Positions 16,517 to 24,495 of a DNA stretch of 64,000 bases are shown here, piece by piece (the first letter of the stretch is position 1; every line of letters begins with the position of its first letter). A program made the position numbers and the translations under genes. This stretch comes from Herpetosiphon sp042688385 (GTDB lineage Bacteria > Chloroflexota > Chloroflexia > Chloroflexales > Herpetosiphonaceae), in contig NZ_JBHUPY010000005.1 of the NCBI RefSeq assembly GCF_042688385.1, positions 186,001-250,000 of the forward strand, written 5' to 3'. Under the pieces are notes generated by a model that did no database searches, was not told where the DNA came from, and was given only the letters and a program-made list of their open reading frames with translations.

Positions 16517-17833
16517 TTAGGCGAAGTGCTCAAGCTGTTGCTTGACGGTTGCCAAGAATTTATCGGCAGTTGCGCCGTCGATCAAGCGATGGTCGAAGGT
16601 AAAACTGAGATAACACATTGGCCGAATCGCAATTGCATCAGCGCCATTCACTGTCACCACAACTGGGCGTTTTTGAATTGCGCCAATCCCCAAAATGCCC
16701 GATTGAGGCTGATTGATGATTGGCATGGCAAATAACGAACCGCTCACGCCGTGATTGGTAATCGTGAAGGTGCCATCCTTGACCTCATCGGCAGTCAAGC
16801 GGCGGGTTCGGGCGCGTTCGGCCAAATCGTTGACCGTGCGCGAAAGCCCAAGCAAGCTCTTTTCATCGGCGTTATGCAGCACCGGCACAATCAAGCCATC
16901 GGGAATTGCCACAGCCATGCCAACATTCACCGACTTATGCAGCAAAATGCCTTCATCGGTGTAGGTCGCGTTGATAATTGGCACCGCGCGCAGCCCAGCC
17001 ACAGTTGCCTGCACGAAATATGGCGTAAAGGTTAATTTTACCCCTTGGCGCTCGAAATCGGCTTTGTGTTGCTCGCGATGGGCGATGATCGTGCTGAGAT
17101 CAACTTCCATCACCGTGGTAACGTGGGGTGAGGTTGCCTTAGAACGCACCATATGCTCAGCAATTGCCCGCCGCATGCCGCTCAACGGCTGCAACTCATC
17201 GCCTGCAAATTGCTCGATGCTTGGTTCTGCTGCTGGTGGCGTATAGGCCACTGGTTTGGCCAGCAAACTGCCAGTAATCGTTGGCATTGGTGCTGGAGTT
17301 GAGCTTGGCTTAATCACCGGCATTGGGGCTGGGGTTGCGCTTGGCGTTGGGGTTGGCATTGGGGCTGGGGTTGGCTTCGCAGTATCGCGTTGGGCCACAA
17401 AGCGCTCAACATCTTGCTTGGTTACGCGGCCATCTTTGCCAGTGCCAGCAATTTGCTTAATATCGAGGTTGTGTTGGCTGACCAAACGGGCAACCACAGG
17501 CGACATAAAGCTATTGCTGCCGCCGTTGTTGCTGCTAGTTGGGGTGGCTACTGCTGGAGTGGCAGGTGCTGCATCGGCGGCAACCGTGGCGCTGCTACTA
17601 TCTTCCAACACCGCAATCACCGTGCCAACTGGCACGGTATCGCCTTCGTTGACCCGAATTTCGAGCAAGCGGCCATTAACTGGCGCAGGAATTTCGGTAT
17701 CAACTTTATCGGTAGTAACTTCGAGCATTGGCTCGTACAGTTCAAGGCTATCGCCTGGCTGCTTCAGCCAGCGGCCAACCGTTCCCTCGGTGACGCTCTC
17801 ACCAAGTTTTGGCATCTTAAATTCGACGGACAT
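16517..17833 (-). CDS. Dihydrolipoamide acyltransferase (E2) of a 2-oxoacid dehydrogenase
   Basis: 438 residues. Lipoyl domain at 1-80 with the lipoylated Lys in TTDKVDTE (~residue 43); Ala/Pro/Thr linker; peripheral subunit-binding domain (SPVVARLVSQHNLDIKQIAG, ~110-150); a second long Pro/Ala/Thr-rich linker; catalytic acyltransferase domain from ~225 ending with FTFDHRLIDGATADKFL, which holds the catalytic His and Asp. It transfers the acyl group from E1 to CoA and forms the core of the complex. The TDKVDTE lipoyl motif and the catalytic domain resemble branched-chain E2 more than pyruvate E2. Third gene of the operon E1alpha-E1beta-E2; no E3 (lipoamide dehydrogenase) is present here. Confidence 0.88.
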   Translation of the reverse strand: MSVEFKMPKLGESVTEGTVGRWLKQPGDSLELYEPMLEVTTDKVDTEIPAPVNGRLLEIRVNEGDTVPVGTVIAVLEDSSSATVAADAAPATPAVATPTSSNNGGSNSFMSPVVARLVSQHNLDIKQIAGTGKDGRVTKQDVERFVAQRDTAKPTPAPMPTPTPSATPAPMPVIKPSSTPAPMPTITGSLLAKPVAYTPPAAEPSIEQFAGDELQPLSGMRRAIAEHMVRSKATSPHVTTVMEVDLSTIIAHREQHKADFERQGVKLTFTPYFVQATVAGLRAVPIINATYTDEGILLHKSVNVGMAVAIPDGLIVPVLHNADEKSLLGLSRTVNDLAERARTRRLTADEVKDGTFTITNHGVSGSLFAMPIINQPQSGILGIGAIQKRPVVVTVNGADAIAIRPMCYLSFTFDHRLIDGATADKFLATVKQQLEHFA

Positions 17834-17883
17834 TCCAGTCCTTTCTATGCTAGCGAAGGCTATGGACTCTAATGATTTATTGA

Positions 17884-17926
17884 CTCCCCTCGCCCGCTTT
17901 GTGGGAGAGGGGTTGGGGGTGAGGGC
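17884..17926. repeat. Dispersed C/G-rich palindromic element, copy 2
   Basis: CTCCCCTCGCCC...GGGAGAGGGGTTGGGGGTGAGGGC when read in parts. It lies between the E1beta stop and the E2 start, inside the operon, and matches the right half of copy 1 at 16315-16426. In mRNA it would form a strong stem. Confidence 0.7.
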
Positions 17927-17939
17927 AATAGAGCGCTAC

Positions 17940-18923
17940 CTAATAATTCACTAAATCGCGCAGCGTATCGGCAATTTTGCTGGGCGTTGGTAAGAACTCA
18001 TTTTCGAGCGGCGAGCTATAGGGCATTGCTGGAATATCCAAGCCAGCCAAGCGTTGGACTGGGGCATCGAGATATTCAAAGCCATCTTGGGCGATAATTG
18101 CTGCCACTTCTGCGCCATAGCCGCCAAACAAATTATCTTCGTAGAGCACCAGCACTTTGCTCGTTTTCTTGACCGAATTGATAATTGTTTCGCGATCAAG
18201 TGGCACGAGCGAACGCAAATCGACAACTTCGACGCTAATATCTTCGCCAGCCAGCATTTCGGCGGCTTCGACCGCGTAGTGGCGCATCATGCCATAGGTG
18301 ATAACCGAAACATCGCTGCCTTCGCGGGCAATATCGGCTTTGCCAATGGGCACGCTGTAGTGCTCATCGGGCACATAGCCTTTGATCAAACGATAGCATT
18401 TTTTGTGCTCCAAAAACAGCACCGGATCGGGATCATCGATTGCGGCCAAGAGCATGGCTTTGGCATCGTAAGGCGTTGATGGCGCAACAACTTTGAGGCC
18501 TGGAATATGAGTAAAAAAGGCCTCGATGCTTTGCGAATGATAGAGTGCGCCGTGAATCCCGCCACCATAGGGCGCGCGAATGACTAGCGGCACTTCCCAC
18601 GTATTGTTTGAGCGATAGCGCATGCGGGCTGCTTCGCTAATAATTTGGTTGAAAGCTGGGAAGATAAAATCGGCAAATTGAATTTCGGCAATTGGCCGCA
18701 TGCCATACATTGCTGCGCCGATTGATGAACCAATGATAATTGATTCAGCGAGTGGCGCGTCGATCACCCGTTTTTCGCCATATTTGGCGTGCAAACCATC
18801 GGTAACCCGAAACACCCCGCCGCGTTGGCCAACATCTTCCCCGATGATATAAACGCGCTCGTCATTGGCCATTGCTTGGTCAAGCGCTTGGTTGATCGCT
18901 TCTAAAAGATTTAATTCTGCCAC
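17940..18923 (-). CDS. 2-oxoacid dehydrogenase E1 beta subunit
   Basis: 327 residues, the usual length. It pairs with the E1alpha chain to form the thiamine-diphosphate decarboxylase. Motifs: VYIIGEDVGQRGGVFRVTDGL, the conserved PLAESIIIGSSIGAAMYG, RAPYGGGIHGALYHSQS and VVAPSTPYDAKAML, all typical of the branched-chain/pyruvate E1beta family; IIGEDVG contains the Glu that contacts the cofactor. The start is a GTG at 18923 with GAGG upstream. Middle gene of the operon, 49 bases after E1alpha. The 107-base gap to E2 contains a dispersed repeat. Confidence 0.9.
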   Translation of the reverse strand: MAELNLLEAINQALDQAMANDERVYIIGEDVGQRGGVFRVTDGLHAKYGEKRVIDAPLAESIIIGSSIGAAMYGMRPIAEIQFADFIFPAFNQIISEAARMRYRSNNTWEVPLVIRAPYGGGIHGALYHSQSIEAFFTHIPGLKVVAPSTPYDAKAMLLAAIDDPDPVLFLEHKKCYRLIKGYVPDEHYSVPIGKADIAREGSDVSVITYGMMRHYAVEAAEMLAGEDISVEVVDLRSLVPLDRETIINSVKKTSKVLVLYEDNLFGGYGAEVAAIIAQDGFEYLDAPVQRLAGLDIPAMPYSSPLENEFLPTPSKIADTLRDLVNY

Positions 18924-18972
18924 GTGATACCTCTATGATACAGAGCGAAACTGCCTGCTTGCAACCGCCACC

Positions 18973-19947
18973 TTATTCGGCAAAGACATATTTTTGGACG
19001 GTGCTTGGGTCGGGCAAGGGTGCTGCTTCAGCATAGGCTGTTGCATCATTGACAACTTCTTTGATTTCGGCTCGAATTGCCGCAACTTTGGCATCATCGA
19101 GCAAGCCTTCATCGCGCAAGAAATGCTCGAAGCTGGCGATTGGGTCGCGAGTTCGCATGGCCTTAATATCTTCAGGTGAGCGATAGGTACGGTCGTTATC
19201 ATCAGAGGAGTGGGCGGTCAAACGCACACATTTGGCCTCGATTAAGGTTGGGCCATCGCCGCGGCGTGCCCGTTCGACCGCAGCAGTCATTGCTTCGTAT
19301 ACTTCGAGCACATTGGTACCGTCGACGGTAATGCCAGGAAAACCATAGCCTGGGCCGCGATCGGAGACATTTTCCACGCCCATTTGTTTGTGTTGGGGCA
19401 CCGAAATGGCGTAGCCATTATTTTGGCAGAAGAAAATGACTGGCAATTTCATCACGCCAGCCAAGTTCATGGCTTCGTGGACATCGCCCTGTGATGAGGT
19501 ACCTTCGCCGAAGGCTGTCCAAACCACAATATCATCGCCGCGCATTTGTGCGCCCATGGCGATGCCAACTGCGTGGGGCACTTGAGTGCCGGTTGGCGAA
19601 GAATGCGAAACGATATTTAAGGCGCGATGGCTATAGTGGGCTGGCATTTGGCGACCGCCGCTACTAGGATCTTCAGCTTTGGCCAATAAGCCAAGCATTA
19701 CTTCGCGCGGGGTCATGCCCATGGCCAACATCATTGCTAAATCACGATAGTATGGCACGATCCAGTCGTGTTTGGGGCGCATTGCAAAGGCTGCGCCTAC
19801 TTGAGCAGCCTCGTGACCTTGGCATGAAATAACAAACGGGGCTTTGCCTTGACGATTCAATTGCCACATTCGCTCATCAAGCGAACGAGCCAAAACCATC
19901 GTGTGATACATTGCTAACAATCGCGATTGATCGCGTTCTTGCTCCAT
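18973..19947 (-). CDS. 2-oxoacid dehydrogenase E1 alpha subunit, branched-chain type
   Basis: 324 residues. It binds thiamine diphosphate through the motif starting FGEGTSSQGDVHEAMN and ending in the pair NN about 30 residues on. Branched-chain enzymes usually have GEG here and pyruvate enzymes GDG, so a branched-chain 2-oxoacid substrate is more likely; this is inference. Other signatures: HRALNIVSHSSPTGTQVPHA, and TAHSSDDNDRTYR, the phosphorylation-loop region that in relatives contains His of the active site. The start at 19947 has GGAG upstream. First gene of the operon, so catabolism of Val, Leu and Ile or supply of branched fatty-acid primers is a sensible role. Confidence 0.88.
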   Translation of the reverse strand: MEQERDQSRLLAMYHTMVLARSLDERMWQLNRQGKAPFVISCQGHEAAQVGAAFAMRPKHDWIVPYYRDLAMMLAMGMTPREVMLGLLAKAEDPSSGGRQMPAHYSHRALNIVSHSSPTGTQVPHAVGIAMGAQMRGDDIVVWTAFGEGTSSQGDVHEAMNLAGVMKLPVIFFCQNNGYAISVPQHKQMGVENVSDRGPGYGFPGITVDGTNVLEVYEAMTAAVERARRGDGPTLIEAKCVRLTAHSSDDNDRTYRSPEDIKAMRTRDPIASFEHFLRDEGLLDDAKVAAIRAEIKEVVNDATAYAEAAPLPDPSTVQKYVFAE

Positions 19948-20146
19948 GAAGGCAACTCCTCATATGAAGGATTACTTTGTTCGTCCGTCGAACCCTGTTA
20001 AGTTAAAAACCCCGGTATAACGACCGAGGCAAGGGCAAGCAAGGAAAAACTGGCGTTGTCCTCGTTGACACGGCCTATATGACAAGTATAGCATAAAGCC
20101 TTGATTGCGCTGTCACCACTGTTGAGTGTTGGCACTAGCTCCAATC

Positions 20147-20171
20147 AAAAAGGGTAGCATTGCTGCTACCC
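20147..20171 (-). terminator. Intrinsic terminator of the vWA-FHA gene
   Basis: On the minus strand: GGGTAGCA, 4-nt loop, TGCTACCC, then TTTTT. Canonical rho-independent terminator 24 bases beyond the stop at 20195. Confidence 0.85.
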
Positions 20172-20194
20172 TCGTTGCTGAAACTGCCGCTTGC

Positions 20195-22549
20195 TTATTG
20201 GCTTAGCTCAATATAGGTATCTTGACCAAGCCGAATGGTCGTGGGCAAACGCAATTGAATTGGCGTATTAGCTTGCTGGCGTTGTTCGTTGATAAACAAG
20301 CCGTTCTTGCTCAAGTCGGCCACATAGAATTGCCCGCCGATCAAGCTAATTTCCACATGCTGGCGTGAGAGCAACTTATCGCCGGTGATGATCACGCTGG
20401 CTTCACTGCGCCCGATGGTACATGGGAACATCGTAATTGTTTGATTTTGCAATTGGCTGCGGTCTGGCGTTTGGACAACCCGCACATTCAATTGTTGCTG
20501 GCGGCCTTGCGATACTGGCGGCGTATAAATCATGGTTGCGCCGTTATCGGGCATGCCACCATCGAAATGGGCTGTTGGAATACTGGCGTTAGCGCTTGAC
20601 GCTGGGCTGTTATAGCGCGCTGGCTGATTTGCTGCTGAATTTGGCGGTGGCCGAACCGCTGATTGTTGCTGTTGTTGCTGCTGTTGGTTGGGATTTTGGC
20701 GCGCTGCTGGGTTTACGCCAGGTAAATCAATCCGATTAAAGGCTTGGGTTGGTGGGTTGTATGGCATCGGCACATTGCCAGCCTTGGGCTTGCGATTGCG
20801 CCACAGATACCAGAAACCAGCCCCAATCGCAATAATTACCAACGCGATCAGCACATACACGCCATAGCGCTTGAGGAAAGGCTCTTTTGGTTTTACAGGA
20901 AACAAGAAACTCTTGATCGGCGATTCGATTGGCCGAACATTTGATGTTTCCAAGATAATCTGCATATTGAGCTGGCTTTGTTGCTCAGTCGGAATCAATT
21001 CTTGCGGGATAGACGCAAGGGGAATTGCAATCTTCGGATTGGTTGGGTCAAGTTGAATCCGTTCTGATTCAAAAACTTGCACATCTTCACGCAAGAGCCG
21101 CACTTTATAATAGGTAAATTTCGGATCGATGATCTTTTGTTCATCGGTAATTTCCACATCATCGAGCCGAATCACATTGTTCGTATAATCGACGACTGGA
21201 TTTGAACGAATTTCAAAGGTAATTGGGATCGGCGTATGATTGAAGGCTTCTTGAGCCAAAATTTCGCTGCGTTGACTTGGGTTCCCAATCCGGAAAGTAA
21301 AACCATCGCTGCTATAGCCAAGCACTTGCAAGGTATATTTGCCTGCTTCGCTCAGTTTGGTATCGCTCATTTCCATAGGAATGGTTTTGGTTTCTTGCGG
21401 CGAAATACTGACCGCAATCGGTTGGGTATAGACCAAGGTTTGGTTTGGCCCAAGGACTTGCAGCTCAACCCCAACCATGTTTACTGGGCTGGTGTTTGTT
21501 GTAGAAAAGTTAAATGTATACTTTTGGTTTTCTGGCAATGGATTGAGGTTGGCGATTTTGGCTTCGCTCACGGTTGGCGTATAGCATTTATGCGCGCCAA
21601 GCGGAATGATGCCTGCAATTGTATCGCCACTAATTAATTGGACTTCCAAGGTTACTTGCGTCTCGACACAGGGCCGCAAGAAACCACTGGTGTATTTTTG
21701 GTTCTTAATGCTATCCATAATCGTAATAAAGGCACTGTTCATTTGATCGCGTGTGCCAACGACCGAGATAGCTTGGGTGTCGCGTGAAATTTGGCCTAAG
21801 AATTCGGGCTGGATTGACTCACAATTCAGCGCACAGAGCCCAATCGTATAAATCGGGGTTTTGGTACCTTGGCTTGGGCCAGCCTTACTGGTGACATCAA
21901 TAACGTTTCTATCGCTACACTGGCCGCCATTCCCATTATCATCTTTACCATCGGTAAACAGCACAATCGCACGGCGTTCTTCAGGTTTTAAGGTATTCAG
22001 CAAGTAATCGGTGGCCTTATAGGCAGCGGTATACAGACAGGTTTCGCCACCAGAAATTGATTGGTAATTTTCGTTAATCCACTTTTTAACCTCTTCCCGA
22101 TTGTCGGTAAAATCCTTGGCTGGGATATAAATATCATCAGTGCCGACGCGGGTAAAGGTAAAGACAGCGATTTGTGCTCCAGCGGGAGCCTGATCGATTG
22201 CCTGATTGGCCGCTTGTTTGACTAACTCAATAAAGTTTGCCATGCTCCCACTTTGGTCCAACACAATTGCGATTTTGATCGGTGTTGTTGGATCTTGGGG
22301 TACGGCTTGCACTGGTGGCTCACCATTTTTGAGATCAAGCACTGTTGAAGAGATCTCGTTGACCGGAACGGCGCGGCCATCGTCGTAGCGAACGCTAAAG
22401 TAGGCCTCGACGCTCAAGGCATTCTTTTCAGTAATGACTTGGTGGGTAATGACAACTTTTGGTTTGTCGTCCTGTGATTGGGCAGGCGCTGGCACAACCC
22501 ACAAGAGGCTGAGCAACGCGATGATGGTGAACCAACTATGCTTTCTCAT
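20195..22549 (-). CDS. Secreted/membrane vWA-domain protein with C-terminal FHA domain
   Basis: About 784 residues. Signal peptide (FTIIALLSLLWVVPAPAQS); von Willebrand A domain with a complete MIDAS motif DQSGS at 98-102 and later TDGKDD; a long beta-rich middle region; one membrane segment near 560-582 (YVLIALVIIAIGAGFWYLW); a Pro/Gln/Asn-rich linker with a run of Gln; and a cytoplasmic FHA domain at ~700-784 with IGRSEAS, LSRQHVEI and KNGLFIN, the residues that read phospho-threonine. The N-terminal part should lie outside the membrane. The start at 22549 gives a clean signal peptide; a GTG at 22558 is possible. It is the last gene of the secretion-related region and may link phospho-signalling to an extracellular adhesive domain. 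Confidence 0.8.
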   Translation of the reverse strand: MRKHSWFTIIALLSLLWVVPAPAQSQDDKPKVVITHQVITEKNALSVEAYFSVRYDDGRAVPVNEISSTVLDLKNGEPPVQAVPQDPTTPIKIAIVLDQSGSMANFIELVKQAANQAIDQAPAGAQIAVFTFTRVGTDDIYIPAKDFTDNREEVKKWINENYQSISGGETCLYTAAYKATDYLLNTLKPEERRAIVLFTDGKDDNGNGGQCSDRNVIDVTSKAGPSQGTKTPIYTIGLCALNCESIQPEFLGQISRDTQAISVVGTRDQMNSAFITIMDSIKNQKYTSGFLRPCVETQVTLEVQLISGDTIAGIIPLGAHKCYTPTVSEAKIANLNPLPENQKYTFNFSTTNTSPVNMVGVELQVLGPNQTLVYTQPIAVSISPQETKTIPMEMSDTKLSEAGKYTLQVLGYSSDGFTFRIGNPSQRSEILAQEAFNHTPIPITFEIRSNPVVDYTNNVIRLDDVEITDEQKIIDPKFTYYKVRLLREDVQVFESERIQLDPTNPKIAIPLASIPQELIPTEQQSQLNMQIILETSNVRPIESPIKSFLFPVKPKEPFLKRYGVYVLIALVIIAIGAGFWYLWRNRKPKAGNVPMPYNPPTQAFNRIDLPGVNPAARQNPNQQQQQQQQSAVRPPPNSAANQPARYNSPASSANASIPTAHFDGGMPDNGATMIYTPPVSQGRQQQLNVRVVQTPDRSQLQNQTITMFPCTIGRSEASVIITGDKLLSRQHVEISLIGGQFYVADLSKNGLFINEQRQQANTPIQLRLPTTIRLGQDTYIELSQ

Positions 22550-22634
22550 GGTTAACACTCATTCCAGCAACTAAAAACGGCTTGACCAATTAAGGATACG
22601 GCGCAGTATACCATCCCTTAGTACTGTAGGCTAA

Positions 22635-23321
22635 TTAGGATGGGGGTTGAACAAGATGCGCCTGGATTGTTGTATGTAAAAGGTCGCTTAACATCGCTTG
22701 ATCAATCTGCTGCGCTGGTGTTGTTTCTGGTTTGGCAGCTTGTGGGTTGGCCAACCAAAGTGCGGCATGGGCCATTAACCATGAAAGGCTGGTTGGTTGG
22801 CTGGTTGCGGCGGCTGGCTCCTTGATGATCAGCAGTAAAGCGGCTTTTTCAGCCTCGGGCATTAATGCAGTGAGTTCGGCAGTGGGTGGTAAGTTGGCAT
22901 TGCCCATGGTTGGCTGGGTTGTTAGTTCGATAATCTGTTTAATGACATGATCGAGTGTACCCAATTCGAGAAAGGTTTGCAAGCCTTGTGAGTCGACATA
23001 ATTGAGCACGATTAATTCATCGGTAAAGCTAAAGTATTTGGGTAAACCTGTGCCTTCACGTTCGGTAATGCTCAAAATTGCCAACGTGCTTGGCTGAAGG
23101 GTTGCCTCTAAAATGAGCGCTAATTCCCCCGTGATCGTGAGTTGGTTGCTATAGGGATCGCGCAGTAAAATTCCACGATCATACAGCTCATCTTCGGCAG
23201 TTTGCAGTTGTTCCGCACTAACTGCCAGATCATTGGTTGTATTATGGATGGCGAGCGCTTCACCAACCAGATAATGCAGGATAATCGCTAATTCTGCCTG
23301 GGTGAGTACAAAACGATTCAT
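22635..23321 (-). CDS. Possible EspG-like secretion-associated protein
   Basis: About 228 residues, soluble, no signal peptide. The start at 23321 (MNRFVLTQAELAIIL) has GAGG eight bases upstream. It begins with a helical segment (LTQAELAIILHYLVGEALAI), followed by AEDELYDRGILLRD and a central alpha/beta region (ALILEATLQPSTLAILSITERE) reminiscent of the EspG family, cytosolic chaperones of actinobacterial type VII substrates. The resemblance is weak and was judged by eye only. The 265-residue protein at 26034 shows the same general plan (short helical N-terminus, central VAFITTRE strand, acidic Trp-containing C-terminus), and each follows a WXG-effector unit. Function not established. Confidence 0.4.
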   Translation of the reverse strand: MNRFVLTQAELAIILHYLVGEALAIHNTTNDLAVSAEQLQTAEDELYDRGILLRDPYSNQLTITGELALILEATLQPSTLAILSITEREGTGLPKYFSFTDELIVLNYVDSQGLQTFLELGTLDHVIKQIIELTTQPTMGNANLPPTAELTALMPEAEKAALLLIIKEPAAATSQPTSLSWLMAHAALWLANPQAAKPETTPAQQIDQAMLSDLLHTTIQAHLVQPPS

Positions 23322-23330
23322 TCGGGCCAC

Positions 23331-23524
23331 CTCGATACTAGTTCAGACAACTCACTCAGGAATACGCGCTAGACGTGATGATGATGCGACCAGCTCTTCG
23401 GTAAAATGACCATCCTCATGAATTGTCATGGGCTGCTTAACGCTACGAGATTGGTTTTGATGATATGCTCCAACGCTTGGCATGCATTTGCAATCGTAGC
23501 CTTGCTGGAATAGCCGTAATCATC
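23331..23524. other. Intergenic stretch, no gene seen
   Basis: 194 bases between the second immunity-like gene and the EspG-like gene. No good ORF, repeat or hairpin with a T-run was seen; it probably holds the promoter of the downstream gene. Confidence 0.4.
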
Positions 23525-23932
23525 TTAGTTAAAGAGCGTTATAAGTTGGGCGAGCTTTCCATCAAGTTGCTTTGCCACCCATGCAAGATCATTGGATTTA
23601 TGGCGATTGAAGCTGTGCCATAAGCGTTGCAATTGGTTTGCCTGACGATCAAGCAAATCGAGTACATTGTACCAACCTTGGGAGCCATCGAGTTTAAGTT
23701 GTTGGTTGGTCAGAAATGGGGCAGTGTGTCGACCAAGTGCAACGCTGTACTCGCCATCAGAAAGCATGAGCAAGGCATTACACATGGGTGAATGGTATAA
23801 AACCAGACATTCTCTGCCACCATGCTGGGCATCGCACTGTTGGCGCACAAATTGATGGGCTTGGAAATGGCGCTGGAGACAGCGTTCAGCGTAGGTAATA
23901 AAGCCCTGACATGCTGCACAATGCGAATCCAT
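23525..23932 (-). CDS. Candidate immunity protein, tandem paralogue 2
   Basis: About 135 residues. The start at 23932 (MDSHCAACQGFIT) has AGAGGA upstream and matches the N-terminus of the neighbouring paralogue; the longer open frame runs into that gene and is not credible. It shares with it a CxxCQG(F/Y)I(T/S)Y start, the segment QCDAQ-x-GG-x-ECL-x-LYHSP, an APFLT motif, and LDGSQGWYN. Four or more Cys suggest a possible metal site. It lies directly after a toxin-like WXG gene and its first paralogue, in the same orientation, which is the usual layout for immunity genes. Function is inferred from context only. Confidence 0.6.
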   Translation of the reverse strand: MDSHCAACQGFITYAERCLQRHFQAHQFVRQQCDAQHGGRECLVLYHSPMCNALLMLSDGEYSVALGRHTAPFLTNQQLKLDGSQGWYNVLDLLDRQANQLQRLWHSFNRHKSNDLAWVAKQLDGKLAQLITLFN

Positions 23933-23999
23933 CCATGTTCCTCTAACGAATGTTTGCTGGCCTGCAACCGCTTGCTTGGTTTGTAGGCCAGCAAACCGT

Positions 24000-24485
24000 T
24001 TATCCGCCGTAGTAGCGCTGCCGCTGCATAAATTGAATATAATCAGCAAGCCATGTAGCTGGTGCGCCAGGCGCAAACATCGCCAACAGCTGCTCAAATT
24101 GGCCTGCAAGCAATTGGGCCAGCCATTGATGATAATCGAGGCTGCCATCCCAAAATTGTTCAATCACCCGCTGGGTCATGATTTTTTTGTTGGCGCGATA
24201 CTCCAACAAATAGACCAGATTGAACCAGCCTTGCGAGCCATCAACGTCGAGAATTTGATCGGTCAAAAATGGCGCATCAAATGTGCCTAAAGCGCAATAA
24301 TCAGCGCCATCGGTGCGTTGAATCAACAGTTGGCAGCTTGGCGAATGATACAAGGCCAAGCATTCCAAGCCGTTGTTTTGGGCATCGCATTGGACGCGGT
24401 GAAATTGACCAAACTCCAAATAGCTGCTCAATTGTTGCTCAACATAGCTAATATAGCCTTGGCACTGGCCACAATCGTTGCTCAC
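24000..24485 (-). CDS. Candidate immunity protein, tandem paralogue 1
   Basis: 161 residues with a GTG start at 24485 and GAGG six bases upstream. The start lies ten bases after the stop of the WXG toxin-like gene, which implies co-transcription and coupled translation. Sequence: MSNDCGQCQGYIS start, QCDAQNNGLECLALYHSP, TFDAPFLTDQ and VDGSQGWFN, all shared with the paralogue at 23525. No membrane segment or signal peptide, so it should be cytosolic. Candidate protective partner of the toxin; no known family was recognised. The tandem pair may protect against two toxin variants. Confidence 0.65.
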   Translation of the reverse strand: MSNDCGQCQGYISYVEQQLSSYLEFGQFHRVQCDAQNNGLECLALYHSPSCQLLIQRTDGADYCALGTFDAPFLTDQILDVDGSQGWFNLVYLLEYRANKKIMTQRVIEQFWDGSLDYHQWLAQLLAGQFEQLLAMFAPGAPATWLADYIQFMQRQRYYGG

Positions 24486-24495
24486 AGAAAACCTC

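Noticed and set aside
17256..17954. 232-codon plus-strand ORF opposite the E2 gene
   Set aside because: It is the antisense of the Pro/Ala/Thr-rich linker and lipoyl coding sequence; low-complexity Gly/Val runs are a mirror of that. The E2 motifs are decisive for the minus strand.
23933..24163. N-terminal extension of the second immunity candidate
   Set aside because: It overlaps the coding sequence of the first immunity gene in another frame, and homology between the paralogues starts at 23932.
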